A DNA stretch of 57,705 bases from the NCBI GenBank assembly GCA_947632335.1, contig CANROX010000009.1, positions 1-57,705 of the forward strand. Direction: 5' to 3'. Every line of letters begins with the position of its first letter. Within the stretch, counting starts at the first letter, position 1. Positions 1 to 8,201 of this stretch are shown piece after piece. The notes under the pieces are model-generated. The model was not told the DNA's origin. It made no database searches and saw nothing but the letters and a program-made list of their open reading frames with translations. The translations under genes were made by a program, and so were the position numbers. The stretch is from an uncultured Clostridia bacterium (GTDB lineage Bacteria; Bacillota; Clostridia; Oscillospirales; Acutalibacteraceae).

Positions 1-407
1 ATATAATCTACCAGGTAAATGTAATTGTTCATTTTAATTTTTCTTGTTATGGAGAATGGACCGTATTTAACCTTTCCCCTTGACCTTGTATAGGCTCTGA
101 TTTTAAAGCAGTAACTGCTGCCAATTTTCAGACCCGTTTTTCTAAAACTTCTGGATTTAGTGGTTTTAACCCTTTTAAACTTGCCCCTGTTGGTTTTCAT
201 ATAAATCTGGTAACCCTTTGCCCTTGAGGCCTTTCTCCAGCTAAGTCTTACTACAGATTTTGACTGCCTCCTTAGAGATGTAAAGCTGACTTTGGCAGGC
301 TTTTTAACTGCCGCCGAAGCGTCAACGCTTGGCAAAACAACGCAGGTTAAGGAACACACCAGCGCAAGAAGAATACAGCTTAATTTTTTTGTTACAGAAT
401 TTTTCAT
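1..407 (-). CDS. Secreted fibronectin type III-like protein (5' part, runs off the window)
   Basis: The reading frame opens at ATG 407 on the minus strand and stays open to base 1, so only the first 135 residues are present. The protein starts MKNSVTKK, followed by a hydrophobic stretch and an Ala-rich cleavage region (VDASAAV), a typical Sec signal peptide. After it comes a fibronectin-III-like module (KPAKVSFTSL, VVRLSWRKA, GYQIYMKT, YCFKIRAY, YGPFS). The module is very rich in Lys and Arg, like the terminal Ig-like domains of the secreted proteins at 14558-18862. A GGGGG-containing ribosome binding site lies just upstream, behind a consensus promoter with an operator-like palindrome. The full domain set and function cannot be seen here; surface adhesion or wall binding is only a guess. 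Confidence 0.75.
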   Translation of the reverse strand, partial: MKNSVTKKLSCILLALVCSLTCVVLPSVDASAAVKKPAKVSFTSLRRQSKSVVRLSWRKASRAKGYQIYMKTNRGKFKRVKTTKSRSFRKTGLKIGSSYCFKIRAYTRSRGKVKYGPFSITRKIKMNNYIYLVDY

Positions 408-437
408 ATTTTTACCCCCAATATAGTTGATAATAAA

Positions 438-466
438 ATTATAAACCAAAATGGTTTATATGTCAA
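438..466 (-). promoter_or_regulatory. Consensus sigmaA promoter of the secreted Fn3-like gene
   Basis: On the minus strand TTGACA (466-461) and TATAAT (443-438) are separated by exactly 17 bp, both hexamers perfect. The 19-bp palindrome at 441-459 lies between and over these elements, so a bound repressor would block the promoter. Confidence 0.8.
441..459. promoter_or_regulatory. Operator-like palindrome 1
   Basis: ATAAACCA-AAA-TGGTTTAT is a perfect inverted repeat with 8-bp arms and a 3-bp centre. It sits inside the promoter of the minus-strand Fn3-like gene. A related imperfect copy lies 25 bp to the right (466-484). The nearest regulator is the divergent XRE protein at 515-736, the likely ligand by position only. 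Confidence 0.6.
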
Positions 467-484
467 TACACCAATTCGGTTTAT
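466..484. promoter_or_regulatory. Operator-like palindrome 2
   Basis: ATACACC-AATTC-GGTTTAT repeats the half-site GGTTTAT of the palindrome at 441-459, with one mismatch in the left arm. It abuts a TATAAT at 487-492 that may be the -10 of the rightward XRE gene, so it could serve autoregulation. No good -35 is seen for that promoter. Confidence 0.5.
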
Positions 485-514
485 CATATAATAATTTAAA
501 AAATTAGGGAATTG

Positions 515-736
515 ATGACTATGTATACAAGAATAAGAGAGTTAAGAGAGGACAACGATTTGTTGCAGCGTCAGTTGGCTGAATACCTCCATTGCAGTCA
601 GGTTGCATATTCCCGTTATGAACTGGGTATGCGTGATATTCCTACAGAGGTTCTTATTGCCCTTGCGGATTTTTACAACACCAGCACAGATTATATACTG
701 GGCAGAACCTCTATTAAAAAACCCTACAAAAAGTGA
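515..736 (+). CDS. XRE-family helix-turn-helix regulator
   Basis: A 73-residue protein that is essentially one Cro/C1-type HTH domain (QRQLAEYLHCSQVAYSRYELG, then IPTEVLIALADFY and STDYILGRT). In this family it would bind DNA as a dimer and act as a repressor. Start choice: AGGGA at 506-510 is 4-6 nt from ATG 515; TTG 512 is too close and ATG 521 is a little far. It is divergent from the Fn3-like secreted gene, with two related palindromes between them, which suggests that it controls that gene and itself. A strong hairpin terminator follows its stop at once, so it is monocistronic. Family call is firm; target is inferred. Confidence 0.85.
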   Translation: MTMYTRIRELREDNDLLQRQLAEYLHCSQVAYSRYELGMRDIPTEVLIALADFYNTSTDYILGRTSIKKPYKK

Positions 737-740
737 TACG

Positions 741-770
741 GAAACAGCGGTACGCTGTTTCTTTTTATTT
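741..770 (+). terminator. Rho-independent terminator of the XRE gene
   Basis: GAAACAGCG-GTA-CGCTGTTTC is a perfect 9-bp stem with a 3-nt loop, followed by TTTTTATTTT. Confidence 0.85.
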
Positions 771-846
771 TAAAAAATTATTATAATTCTGTAGTGAAAA
801 ATAAATATAGTACTGTTATGGTAGAATTAATCTGTATATTGATTAA

Positions 847-863
847 GTCTGCCTTTTGCAGAC
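847..863 (+). other. Small leader hairpin before purL
   Basis: GTCTGC-CTTTT-GCAGAC lies 22 nt before the purL start, directly upstream of its ribosome binding site TTTGGAGG. It has no U-tract and does not look like a purine riboswitch. It may be a small leader structure or simply chance. Confidence 0.35.
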
Positions 864-884
864 AAACCTTTGGAGGTCAATTAA

Positions 885-3800
885 ATGTCAGAAGTTAAAA
901 GAATTTTTGTAGAAAAAAGGGACGGCTTTAATGTTGAAGCAAAGCAGATTTTATGGGATTTGCGCCACAACTTAGGCGTCCGTGCCTTAAAGGATTTGCG
1001 TTTTGCAAACAGATATGATGTTGCCGGCCTTTCTGATGAAGAATTTAACAAGGCAAAGTTTACTGTTTTTTCAGAGCCAAACCAGGATATAGTTTATGAT
1101 GAAACTTTTCCTGTAGCACAGGACTGGAAAGTCTTTGCTATGGAATATCTTCCGGGTCAGTATGACCAAAGAGCAGACTCTGCGTCCCAATGCGTACAGC
1201 TCCTTACAGCAGGGGAAAGACCCCAGGTTATTTCCGCAAAGGTTGTTGCCCTTTTCGGCGATATTACCGATGAAGATGTTGAAAAAATTAAGGGTTATAT
1301 GATTAACCCTGTTGAAAGCCGACTGGCATCTCTGGATAAGCCGGAAAGCCTTGATATTCCTGTTGATGTTCCAAAGAATGTGGCAAGGATTAAGGGATTT
1401 ATTAGCTGGAATGATAAGGAAATGGAGGACTACTACAACTCAATGGGTTTTGCAATGACCCTGGACGACCTAAAGTGGTGCAGGGATTACTTCCGTGATA
1501 CGGAAAACAGGGACCCCTCCGTTACCGAATTAAGGGTTATTGACACATACTGGTCGGACCATTGCAGGCACACCACTTTCCTTACAAGACTTGACAAAAT
1601 TGAAATTGAAAGGAACGCTCTTTCCAAGGCTATTGAGGACGCACTTGTTGCCTATTATGACGCAAGAGATGAGGTTTACGGCAAGGATACAAACCGTGAT
1701 GTAAGCCTTATGGATATGGCGCTTATGGGTATGAAACTCCTTAAAAAGCGTGGTCAAATCCCCGATTTAGACGAAAGCGAAGAAATTAACGCCTGTTCAA
1801 TCAATGTTCCCGTTACCATTGACGGTGTTACAGAGGAATGGTTATTACAATTCAAAAACGAAACTCACAACCACCCTACAGAAATTGAACCCTTTGGCGG
1901 TGCTGCAACCTGTCTTGGCGGCGCTATCCGTGACCCCCTTAGCGGTCGTTCATATGTATATCAGGCTATGCGTGTTACCGGTTCAGGAGACCCCACAATT
2001 CCTTTTAAGGATACAATGCAGGGCAAGCTCCCTTCAAGAAAAATTACAACAGGGGCGGCCCAGGGTTATTCATCATACGGTAACCAGATAGGCCTTGCAA
2101 CAGGACAGGTTGTTGAGCTTTACGACAAGGGCTATGTGGCAAAAAGAATGGAAATCGGTGCTGTTGTAGGCGCATCTCCAAAGGAAAATGTTGTAAGAGA
2201 AGTTCCTGCTCCCGATGATGTTATTGTCCTGCTGGGCGGTCGTACAGGTCGTGACGGCTGCGGCGGTGCTACCGGTTCTTCAAAGGCTCATACAGAATCT
2301 TCCATTGAAACCTGCGGGGCAGAGGTTCAAAAGGGTAATCCTCCCACAGAGAGGAAACTTCAGCGGCTTTTCAGAAATCCTGTTGTTTCCAAGATGATTA
2401 AGAGATGTAACGACTTTGGTGCAGGCGGTGTATGCGTAGCTATCGGAGAGCTTGCAGACGGACTTACAATCTCCCTTGATAATGTTACCAAAAAGTATGA
2501 GGGACTTGACGGAACGGAGCTTGCTATTTCCGAATCCCAGGAAAGAATGGCTGTTGTTCTTGATAAGAATGATGTTGATAAATTTATTAAAGAGGCACTA
2601 AAAGAAAATCTTGAGGCAACGGCAGTTGCAGTTGTCACAGAAAGTCCAAGACTTGTTATGAACTGGCGCGGTGATACAATCGTGGACATAAGCAGAGAAT
2701 TTCTTAATACAAACGGTGTAACACAGGTTGCACAGGCTAAGATTACTGCTCCGAAAAAGGAGGACTGCTACAGAACAAATGTGCCAAAATCCCTTGAGGG
2801 CAAAACCATTAAGGAGGCCTTTAAGGCCAACCTTGGCAGACTTGAGGTTTGCTCACAGATTGGACTTGCAGAAAGATTTGACGCCTCTATCGGTGCGTCC
2901 ACAGTTATTATGCCCTTTGGCGGTAAAACACAGCTTACCCCTCAGGAGGCTATGGCAGCCAAAATTCCTGTTCTTAAAGGCGAAACAGACGACGCCTCAG
3001 CTATGTCCTACGGCTATATACCCGGCACATCAAGGTGGAGTCCTTTCCACGGCTCTGCCTATGCGGTTGTAGAAAGTACATCAAAACTCCTTGCAATCGG
3101 TGCAAACCCACTTAAAGCAAGACTTACTTTCCAGGAATATTTTGAAAGACTTCACCATGTTCCCACACGCTGGGGCAAACCTGCCGCCGCACTCTTGGGT
3201 GCTATGGAGGCACAAATGAAGTTAGGCCTGCCGTCAATCGGCGGTAAGGATTCAATGTCCGGCTCTTTTGAGGACCTTGATGTTCCTCCAACACTTGTTT
3301 CCTTTGCCGTTGCTATGACAAAGGCAAGTAAAACCGTATCTACGGAATTTAAGAAAGCAGGCTCACAGGTTATTTATGTTCCCGTTCCGGAAAACAAGGA
3401 AACTCTTATGCCTGACTGGGATAAGCTGATTGAAATGTATAAAGCGGTATATGCCCTCTTTGAAAAGGACCATGTGCTGTCCGCCTCTGTTGTTAAAGAA
3501 GGCGGTTGCGCCGCCTCTGTAGCAAAGGCATGCTTTGGCAATATGCTTGGCTTTGAGTTTACACCCGACTATACATATACGGCAGAGGAGCTTTTTGCTC
3601 CCCTTGCAGGTTCTCTTATACTTGAGCTGAAAGAGGGGGCAAGCCTTGACAAAAATATTCTCCACTATGAACTTGGTTCAACCAATGAAACGGGACTTAT
3701 TACCGTCAACGGCGAAAATCTTACTCTTAATGAACTTATTGAAGAATGGACTGAACCCCTTGAAAAGGTATTCCCCACAAAGGCAGAGGTTCCTGAAATA

Positions 3801-4658
3801 AAGATTGACGCCCCCCTCTACACAGAAAGAAATCTTTCCTCTCCCAAAATTAAGGTTGCAAAGCCTAAGGTGTTTATTCCCTGTTTCCCCGGTACAAACT
3901 GCGAAATCGACACAATGAGGGCATTTGAAAAGGCAGGTGCAGAGGTGGAAACACTTATTGTGAAAAACCTAAAGCCCTCCGACATTGAGGAAACAATCCT
4001 TGCTATGGAAAAGGCCATTAAATCCAGCCAAATTCTTATGTTCCCCGGCGGATTCAGCGGCGGTGACGAACCCGACGGCTCAGGCAAATTTATTGCCACA
4101 ACCTTTAGAAATCCTGTAATTTCAGAGGCTGTCAACGACCTTCTTAAAAACAGGGACGGCCTTGCACTGGGTATATGTAACGGTTTCCAGGCACTTATTA
4201 AGCTGGGTCTTGTGCCAAAGGGTGAGATTGTGGATATTGAGGAGGACGCTCCAACTCTTACATTCAATACAATCGGCAGACATATCAGCCATATGGCATA
4301 TACAAGGATTACCAGCACAAAGTCGCCATGGTTCTCCGGCGTAAATGCAGGAGATGTTTTTGCCGTTCCTGTATCCCACGGCGAAGGCAGATTTGTAGCC
4401 ACAGATGAAACTGTAAAGAAACTTATTGAAAACGGACAGGTTGCCACACAGTATGTTGATTTGAACGGCAAACCCAGTCAGGATATAAGGTTTAATCTTA
4501 ACGGCTCTGTATGTGCTATTGAGGGTATTACCTCTCCCGACGGCCGTATTCTCGGTAAGATGGGTCACAGCGAACGCAAAGGCGAAAACCTATATGCCAA
4601 TGTGCCGTTTGAAAAGGATATGAAAATATTTGAGTCCGGCGTTAATTACTTTAAGTAA
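885..4658 (+). CDS. purL: Phosphoribosylformylglycinamidine synthase, single-chain (FGAM synthase)
   Basis: This enzyme converts FGAR, glutamine and ATP to FGAM in step four of de novo purine synthesis in the cytoplasm. At 1257 residues it is the large fused form carrying both synthetase and glutaminase, unlike the separate PurL/PurQ/PurS of Bacillus. Visible landmarks are the ATP-binding ETHNHPTEIEPFGGAAT segment (H328), a central SIGGKDSMSG-type segment, and a C-terminal class I glutamine amidotransferase domain from about residue 1000 (PCFPGTNCE, FPGGFSGGDEP). The nucleophile is C1098 in GICNGFQ, with H1165 and E1167 in SHGEGRF. TTTGGAGG lies ideally before ATG 885. It stands alone on the lagging strand, without other pur genes nearby. 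No promoter of good quality was found. Confidence 0.97.
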   Translation: MSEVKRIFVEKRDGFNVEAKQILWDLRHNLGVRALKDLRFANRYDVAGLSDEEFNKAKFTVFSEPNQDIVYDETFPVAQDWKVFAMEYLPGQYDQRADSASQCVQLLTAGERPQVISAKVVALFGDITDEDVEKIKGYMINPVESRLASLDKPESLDIPVDVPKNVARIKGFISWNDKEMEDYYNSMGFAMTLDDLKWCRDYFRDTENRDPSVTELRVIDTYWSDHCRHTTFLTRLDKIEIERNALSKAIEDALVAYYDARDEVYGKDTNRDVSLMDMALMGMKLLKKRGQIPDLDESEEINACSINVPVTIDGVTEEWLLQFKNETHNHPTEIEPFGGAATCLGGAIRDPLSGRSYVYQAMRVTGSGDPTIPFKDTMQGKLPSRKITTGAAQGYSSYGNQIGLATGQVVELYDKGYVAKRMEIGAVVGASPKENVVREVPAPDDVIVLLGGRTGRDGCGGATGSSKAHTESSIETCGAEVQKGNPPTERKLQRLFRNPVVSKMIKRCNDFGAGGVCVAIGELADGLTISLDNVTKKYEGLDGTELAISESQERMAVVLDKNDVDKFIKEALKENLEATAVAVVTESPRLVMNWRGDTIVDISREFLNTNGVTQVAQAKITAPKKEDCYRTNVPKSLEGKTIKEAFKANLGRLEVCSQIGLAERFDASIGASTVIMPFGGKTQLTPQEAMAAKIPVLKGETDDASAMSYGYIPGTSRWSPFHGSAYAVVESTSKLLAIGANPLKARLTFQEYFERLHHVPTRWGKPAAALLGAMEAQMKLGLPSIGGKDSMSGSFEDLDVPPTLVSFAVAMTKASKTVSTEFKKAGSQVIYVPVPENKETLMPDWDKLIEMYKAVYALFEKDHVLSASVVKEGGCAASVAKACFGNMLGFEFTPDYTYTAEELFAPLAGSLILELKEGASLDKNILHYELGSTNETGLITVNGENLTLNELIEEWTEPLEKVFPTKAEVPEIKIDAPLYTERNLSSPKIKVAKPKVFIPCFPGTNCEIDTMRAFEKAGAEVETLIVKNLKPSDIEETILAMEKAIKSSQILMFPGGFSGGDEPDGSGKFIATTFRNPVISEAVNDLLKNRDGLALGICNGFQALIKLGLVPKGEIVDIEEDAPTLTFNTIGRHISHMAYTRITSTKSPWFSGVNAGDVFAVPVSHGEGRFVATDETVKKLIENGQVATQYVDLNGKPSQDIRFNLNGSVCAIEGITSPDGRILGKMGHSERKGENLYANVPFEKDMKIFESGVNYFK

Positions 4659-4818
4659 TCCCATAGACAAAGGCTCTCACAATAGGCATAAATAAAAAAC
4701 AACCTATCGGATTTAAAAACATATGGGACATATTTACGGCTATAAAATTATATATGATTATTATAATGGCAAGAAAGTCAGCAAGAAAAATTATAGAATG
4801 TTATAAGGGTGGGTGTAC

Positions 4819-5061
4819 ATGAATCAATTAATAGAATATACCGGCGGAAATATTTTTTTAACATTAGGTATTGTAATTTTAGCAATAATGTGTCTTATTG
4901 TTTCGTTGGTTGGATTTTCATACATAATAATAAAAAATAAAGATATTAATAGGTCATTTAAGATTCAAAATATTTCAATTTTAATTTCCAGTGTGATTTT
5001 ATCAATGTTTATTGGTGGAACGATAGGTTATTATTTATGCGTTTTTATATTTTTGTCTTAA
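4819..5061 (+). CDS. Small two-helix membrane protein, unknown function
   Basis: An 80-residue protein starting MNQLIEYTGG, with two long hydrophobic helices (about residues 12-36 and 50-75) separated by a short basic segment (KNKDINRSFK). I do not recognise a family. ATG 4819 is preferred over GTG 4813 because AAGGGTGGG lies at a usable distance before it. It follows purL by 160 bp with no clear promoter, and an inverted repeat lies beyond it. Base composition is AT-rich compared with purL. It could be a small orphan membrane protein; coding status is probable, not certain. Confidence 0.55.
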   Translation: MNQLIEYTGGNIFLTLGIVILAIMCLIVSLVGFSYIIIKNKDINRSFKIQNISILISSVILSMFIGGTIGYYLCVFIFLS

Positions 5062-5098
5062 ATATATTGTTACCTTCCAATTTTTAAATCCGAGCAAC

Positions 5099-5126
5099 GC
5101 TCTGCCTTACCTGCAAGAGGCAGAGC
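5099..5126 (+). terminator. Inverted repeat after the small membrane gene
   Basis: GCTCTGCCT (5099-5107) pairs with AGGCAGAGC (5118-5126) around a 10-nt loop. There is no U-tract after it, so it is at best a weak terminator or an mRNA-stabilising hairpin. Confidence 0.4.
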
Positions 5127-5165
5127 TTGGGTTATCCTGTTTCAAAAAAAATACCGTCCAAACAT

Positions 5166-5206
5166 AATATGCACCCCAAAAGTGTCTAACTTTTGGGGTG
5201 CATATT
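5166..5206 (-). terminator. Long palindromic terminator of the fumarase/MBOAT operon
   Basis: A perfect 17-bp inverted repeat (AATATGCACCCCAAAAG and its complement, 5166-5182/5190-5206) with a 7-nt loop lies just past the stop of the acyltransferase gene. Its core GCACCCCAAA...TTTGGGGTGC recurs in the hairpin at 13442-13481, which also ends a minus-strand transcript. Confidence 0.7.
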
Positions 5207-5224
5207 ACAAAAGGGAGTTTTTTA

Positions 5225-6640
5225 TTAAAAATTAAAGTATATAAAGGGATTATAGCCGCCCTTTACAATATAGCTTACGGAAAGTATGAAAATTACCATA
5301 AGTCCAACTGATGCAAATGTTATGACCGCCGGATTATCGCCGTTCATCTTAGTACTGATTTTCTTAAATATCGGAGTACTAATAAATCCGGCAAGTATAA
5401 AGTATACAATATTATTAAGCAGGTAGCTAAGAGTTTCATCATTAATAAGCTGACCCCCGCCGAACATTGTGGCAAAGTAGTTTCCTGCCTCCCCAATGCT
5501 GTCTGCCCTGAAAAGCACCCAGCCCATAACTACAAAGAAAAGCGTGTAGAAATGCCTTATAAATCTTAACTTGTTCTGGTCAGATTTTGCAATACCTGTC
5601 AGCTTTTCAAAAGTAAGGAGTACAAAGTAAAGCAGCCCCCAGCAGAGAAATGTCCAGTTTGCGCCGTGCCATATACCTGTCAGTGACCACACAACGAAGA
5701 GGTTAAACACAAGTCTTGCCTTGCTCTTAACCCTTGAACCGCCCATTGGGAAATACACATAATCTCTGAACCAAGTGCCAAGGGATATGTGCCATCTCCT
5801 CCAAAATTCCGTAATGGATTTGCTTATATAAGGATAATCAAAGTTTTCAAGAAACTCAAAGCCAAACATCTTGCCAAGGCCAATAGCCATATCGCTGTAA
5901 CCGCTGAAATCAAAGAAAATCTGAAAAGTATAGGCAATAGCTCCTGTCCAGGCCATAACTACCGTTAGTTCGCTGTTGGGCATATCAAAGGAATAATCCG
6001 CCACTATCCCCATTGTATTTGAAATAAGAACCTTTTTTCCAAGGCCTATAATAAACCTTACAACCCCGGTTGAAAAGCCGTCAAAGGTTTCTTTTCTGTG
6101 GCGAATTTGGTAGGCAACTGTTTCATACCTTACAATAGGACCTGCAATAAGCTGAGGGAAAAAGCTAATATAAAGACCCACATTCAGCGGATTTTTCTGA
6201 GCCTCACCCTTCTCCCTGTAAACATCAATAACATAGCTCATTGCCTGGAATGTAAAAAAGCTAATTCCGATTGGCAGTACAATGTTTGGTACGCTTAAAT
6301 TAAGTCCTGATATGGAATTGATGTTTTTTATTGTAAAAACAAGGTATTTGAAAATATACAGAATACCCAAATTAAATATGACCGTAAGGGTTATAATAAA
6401 CCTTGATTTTCCCTTGCTCTCTCTAAACCTGTCAACTAAAAGACCAAAGACATAGTTCATTATAATAGAAAGTATCATAATTAAAACATACTTTGGTTCT
6501 CCCCAGGCATAAAATATAAGGCTTGCTATAAGGAGCAGTACATTTTGTCCTGTACGAAATTTCCTGAATACCGTATAGTACAGGAGAAGTACTACAGGCA
6601 AAAAGGGAACAAATAAAAATACATTACTTGGAAATAACAT
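5225..6640 (-). CDS. MBOAT-family membrane-bound O-acyltransferase (AlgI-like)
   Basis: A 471-residue polytopic membrane protein of the AlgI/PatB type, which passes acyl (usually acetyl) groups across the membrane onto an extracellular polysaccharide. It carries the AlgI-like signature around ITEFWRRWHISLGTWFRD (H284) and the invariant MBOAT histidine in WHGANW (H325). N-terminal MLFPSNVFLFVPFLP is typical. It is the last gene of the operon and starts 3 nt after the fumarase beta stop, so translation is probably coupled. AlgI-type proteins normally need an extracytoplasmic SGNH/AlgJ-like partner; none is adjacent, though two uncharacterised exported proteins lie in the same operon. DltB is unlikely because no other dlt genes are present. 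Substrate unknown. Confidence 0.92.
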   Translation of the reverse strand: MLFPSNVFLFVPFLPVVLLLYYTVFRKFRTGQNVLLLIASLIFYAWGEPKYVLIMILSIIMNYVFGLLVDRFRESKGKSRFIITLTVIFNLGILYIFKYLVFTIKNINSISGLNLSVPNIVLPIGISFFTFQAMSYVIDVYREKGEAQKNPLNVGLYISFFPQLIAGPIVRYETVAYQIRHRKETFDGFSTGVVRFIIGLGKKVLISNTMGIVADYSFDMPNSELTVVMAWTGAIAYTFQIFFDFSGYSDMAIGLGKMFGFEFLENFDYPYISKSITEFWRRWHISLGTWFRDYVYFPMGGSRVKSKARLVFNLFVVWSLTGIWHGANWTFLCWGLLYFVLLTFEKLTGIAKSDQNKLRFIRHFYTLFFVVMGWVLFRADSIGEAGNYFATMFGGGQLINDETLSYLLNNIVYFILAGFISTPIFKKISTKMNGDNPAVITFASVGLMVIFILSVSYIVKGGYNPFIYFNF

Positions 6641-6643
6641 ATA

Positions 6644-7192
6644 TCACTCTCTACAATACTTTTTCTGTCCGTCAGTATATGCATTGTTGCCCTTGCTGTC
6701 AATGGCAACAATACAGGGGAAATCCTCTACCGTGTATCTTCTTACCGCCTCTGTTCCCAAATCCTCATAACAAAGTATTTCTTCCGACTTAATAGATTTT
6801 GCAATAAGAGCGGCAGCTCCGCCGACGCAGGCAAAATAAACACATTTATTTCTGATAATTGCGTCAACAACCTGCCTGTTACGGGCGCCCTTGCCTATCA
6901 TTCCCTTAATCCCAAGGTCAAGAAGAGTTGGGGTGTACTTATCCATTCTGTAGCTTGAGGTAGGGCCTGCAGGGCCTACGGCAAATCCCGGCTTTGCAGG
7001 GGCAGGGCCTACATAATATATGGTTTCACCCTTTATATCTACAGGGAGCTTTTCACCCTGCTGTATAAGGTCATACAGCCTTTTGTGAGCGGCGTCCCTG
7101 CCGGTTAGGATTGTGCCGGTAAGAAGTACGCTGTCACCGGCTTTTAAATCCTCAATATCCCGTTCCGTAAGGGGTAATGTGATTTTCTTCAT
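6644..7192 (-). CDS. Class I fumarate hydratase beta subunit (Fe-S hydro-lyase, C-terminal type)
   Basis: A 182-residue protein matching the C-terminal swivelling domain of class I fumarases, here a separate subunit: LTGTILTGRDAAHKRL near the start, YVGPAPAKPG, then GPTSSYRMDKYTPTLLDLG and MIGKGAR. With the alpha subunit at 8202-9053 it should interconvert fumarate and malate; the homologous TtdAB tartrate dehydratase cannot be ruled out by eye. Its start overlaps the upstream lipoprotein stop by 4 nt (ATGA). The unusual point is that alpha and beta, normally adjacent, are separated by two exported-protein genes. Confidence 0.92.
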   Translation of the reverse strand: MKKITLPLTERDIEDLKAGDSVLLTGTILTGRDAAHKRLYDLIQQGEKLPVDIKGETIYYVGPAPAKPGFAVGPAGPTSSYRMDKYTPTLLDLGIKGMIGKGARNRQVVDAIIRNKCVYFACVGGAAALIAKSIKSEEILCYEDLGTEAVRRYTVEDFPCIVAIDSKGNNAYTDGQKKYCRE

Positions 7193-7674
7193 TCCACATC
7201 ACCGACTTGTTTAAGCATTTCCTCAAAATTTTTCTGTTTTACATTTGTATAGCCGTTAAGGTAGTAGTCACCGTCGCCAAAGGTCTGCTTGTCCTTATAA
7301 TAACAGTAAACCTTGCTGCCAATGTAATATACATAGACATAGTTGCTCTTCTTTGGTTTTCCCTCTTCCGTGTAGTTAAGAAGTTCAAAGAAAAGTACCT
7401 TTTTAGCCTTTGAAACATCTTCCTTTGGTTTTTCGCTCTTACTCTTAACCTCTGCATAGAGCTGGCTGATATTACCCATGGCATTAGGCACTCCGCCTTT
7501 AAGAGTTACAATTTCCATACCCTTTTCTTCCTTAATATTGCTTTTAAAAATCTTAATTCTGTCAAGGGAATTTGTGTTTAGTTTAGGCTCAACCCTGGTA
7601 CAGCCACAGCCTGTTACAAAACAGCACATAAAAATTGTTAATGTTGCAAGTAAAATTGCGGTAATCTTTTTCAT
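7189..7674 (-). CDS. Putative lipoprotein between fumarase subunits
   Basis: A 161-residue protein with a lipoprotein signal peptide: MKKITAIL, hydrophobic core, lipobox VTGC at about residues 20-23. The mature part is hydrophilic, rich in Lys and Tyr, with a probable beta-rich C-terminal half (KSNYVYVYYIGSKVYCYY, DGDYYLNGYTNV). I recognise no family. It starts 1 nt after the stop of the next upstream gene (7676-8188) and its stop overlaps the fumarase beta start, so it is embedded in the operon. Similarity in size and in the Tyr-rich segments to its neighbour suggests that both belong to the same exported system. Confidence 0.8.
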   Translation of the reverse strand: MKKITAILLATLTIFMCCFVTGCGCTRVEPKLNTNSLDRIKIFKSNIKEEKGMEIVTLKGGVPNAMGNISQLYAEVKSKSEKPKEDVSKAKKVLFFELLNYTEEGKPKKSNYVYVYYIGSKVYCYYKDKQTFGDGDYYLNGYTNVKQKNFEEMLKQVGDVE

Positions 7675-7675
7675 T

Positions 7676-8188
7676 TCATTTCTCCTTATCTGGATTTTTT
7701 TCTATTTTATAGGCAAAGGTCAAATTCCTTGTTTCCTCACCCACATTAACAGTGAAGTCGCAAGTTGTAAATCCCTCTTCCTTTATTTGATACTTTCGGT
7801 TCTGGTAGATAATATCCCAGTAATACACATCATCGTTAATGACAGTTGCATTTTTGTCAAAGGTCATATAGTCCGAACCCGGTTTAAATTTAATTTTCTC
7901 CCCAAAATAACAGTACTTTGAGTTTTCCTTAATCATTTTGCATACATTAACAGATGTGCCGTTAAAGTACAGGAAAAGACAGGTATCATCAGTTTCTGCG
8001 CTGCACAGGGATTCTTCCAGTTTTATCTCATTGTAGTATTTTCTAAGGCTGGCCTCCGGACTATCCTGATATGTGTTGGAATAAACATTAGTACCCATCT
8101 TAAGGGTTCCCGGTGTTATAAACATCATAACCACAGCCACTACTATTATGGCAACTGTAATAACAGCAATCCTTATTTTTCTCTTCAT
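7676..8188 (-). CDS. Exported or membrane-anchored protein of unknown function
   Basis: 170 residues: a short basic N-terminus (MKRKIRIAV), one hydrophobic helix at about residues 6-27, then a soluble extracytoplasmic part. No lipobox is seen, so it is either anchored by an uncleaved signal or secreted. The mature domain has four cysteines that could form disulfides outside the cell. AAGGGGC precedes ATG 8188. It lies 13 nt after the fumarase alpha stop and 1 nt before the lipoprotein gene. Function unknown; its position suggests a link with the lipoprotein and perhaps the acyltransferase. Confidence 0.8.
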   Translation of the reverse strand: MKRKIRIAVITVAIIVVAVVMMFITPGTLKMGTNVYSNTYQDSPEASLRKYYNEIKLEESLCSAETDDTCLFLYFNGTSVNVCKMIKENSKYCYFGEKIKFKPGSDYMTFDKNATVINDDVYYWDIIYQNRKYQIKEEGFTTCDFTVNVGEETRNLTFAYKIEKNPDKEK

Positions 8189-8201
8189 AAAATGCCCCTT
8201 T

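Noticed and set aside
781-884. Purine riboswitch before purL
   Set aside because: The leader is short and lacks the conserved three-way junction elements; only a small hairpin is present.
3818-4471. Long minus-strand open frame opposite purL
   Set aside because: It lies fully within the strongly supported purL coding sequence, has no ribosome binding site and no family features; a shadow frame.
5225-6640. DltB (teichoic acid D-alanylation) for the MBOAT protein
   Set aside because: No dltA, dltC or dltD nearby and the WRRWHISLGTWFRD region is of AlgI type.
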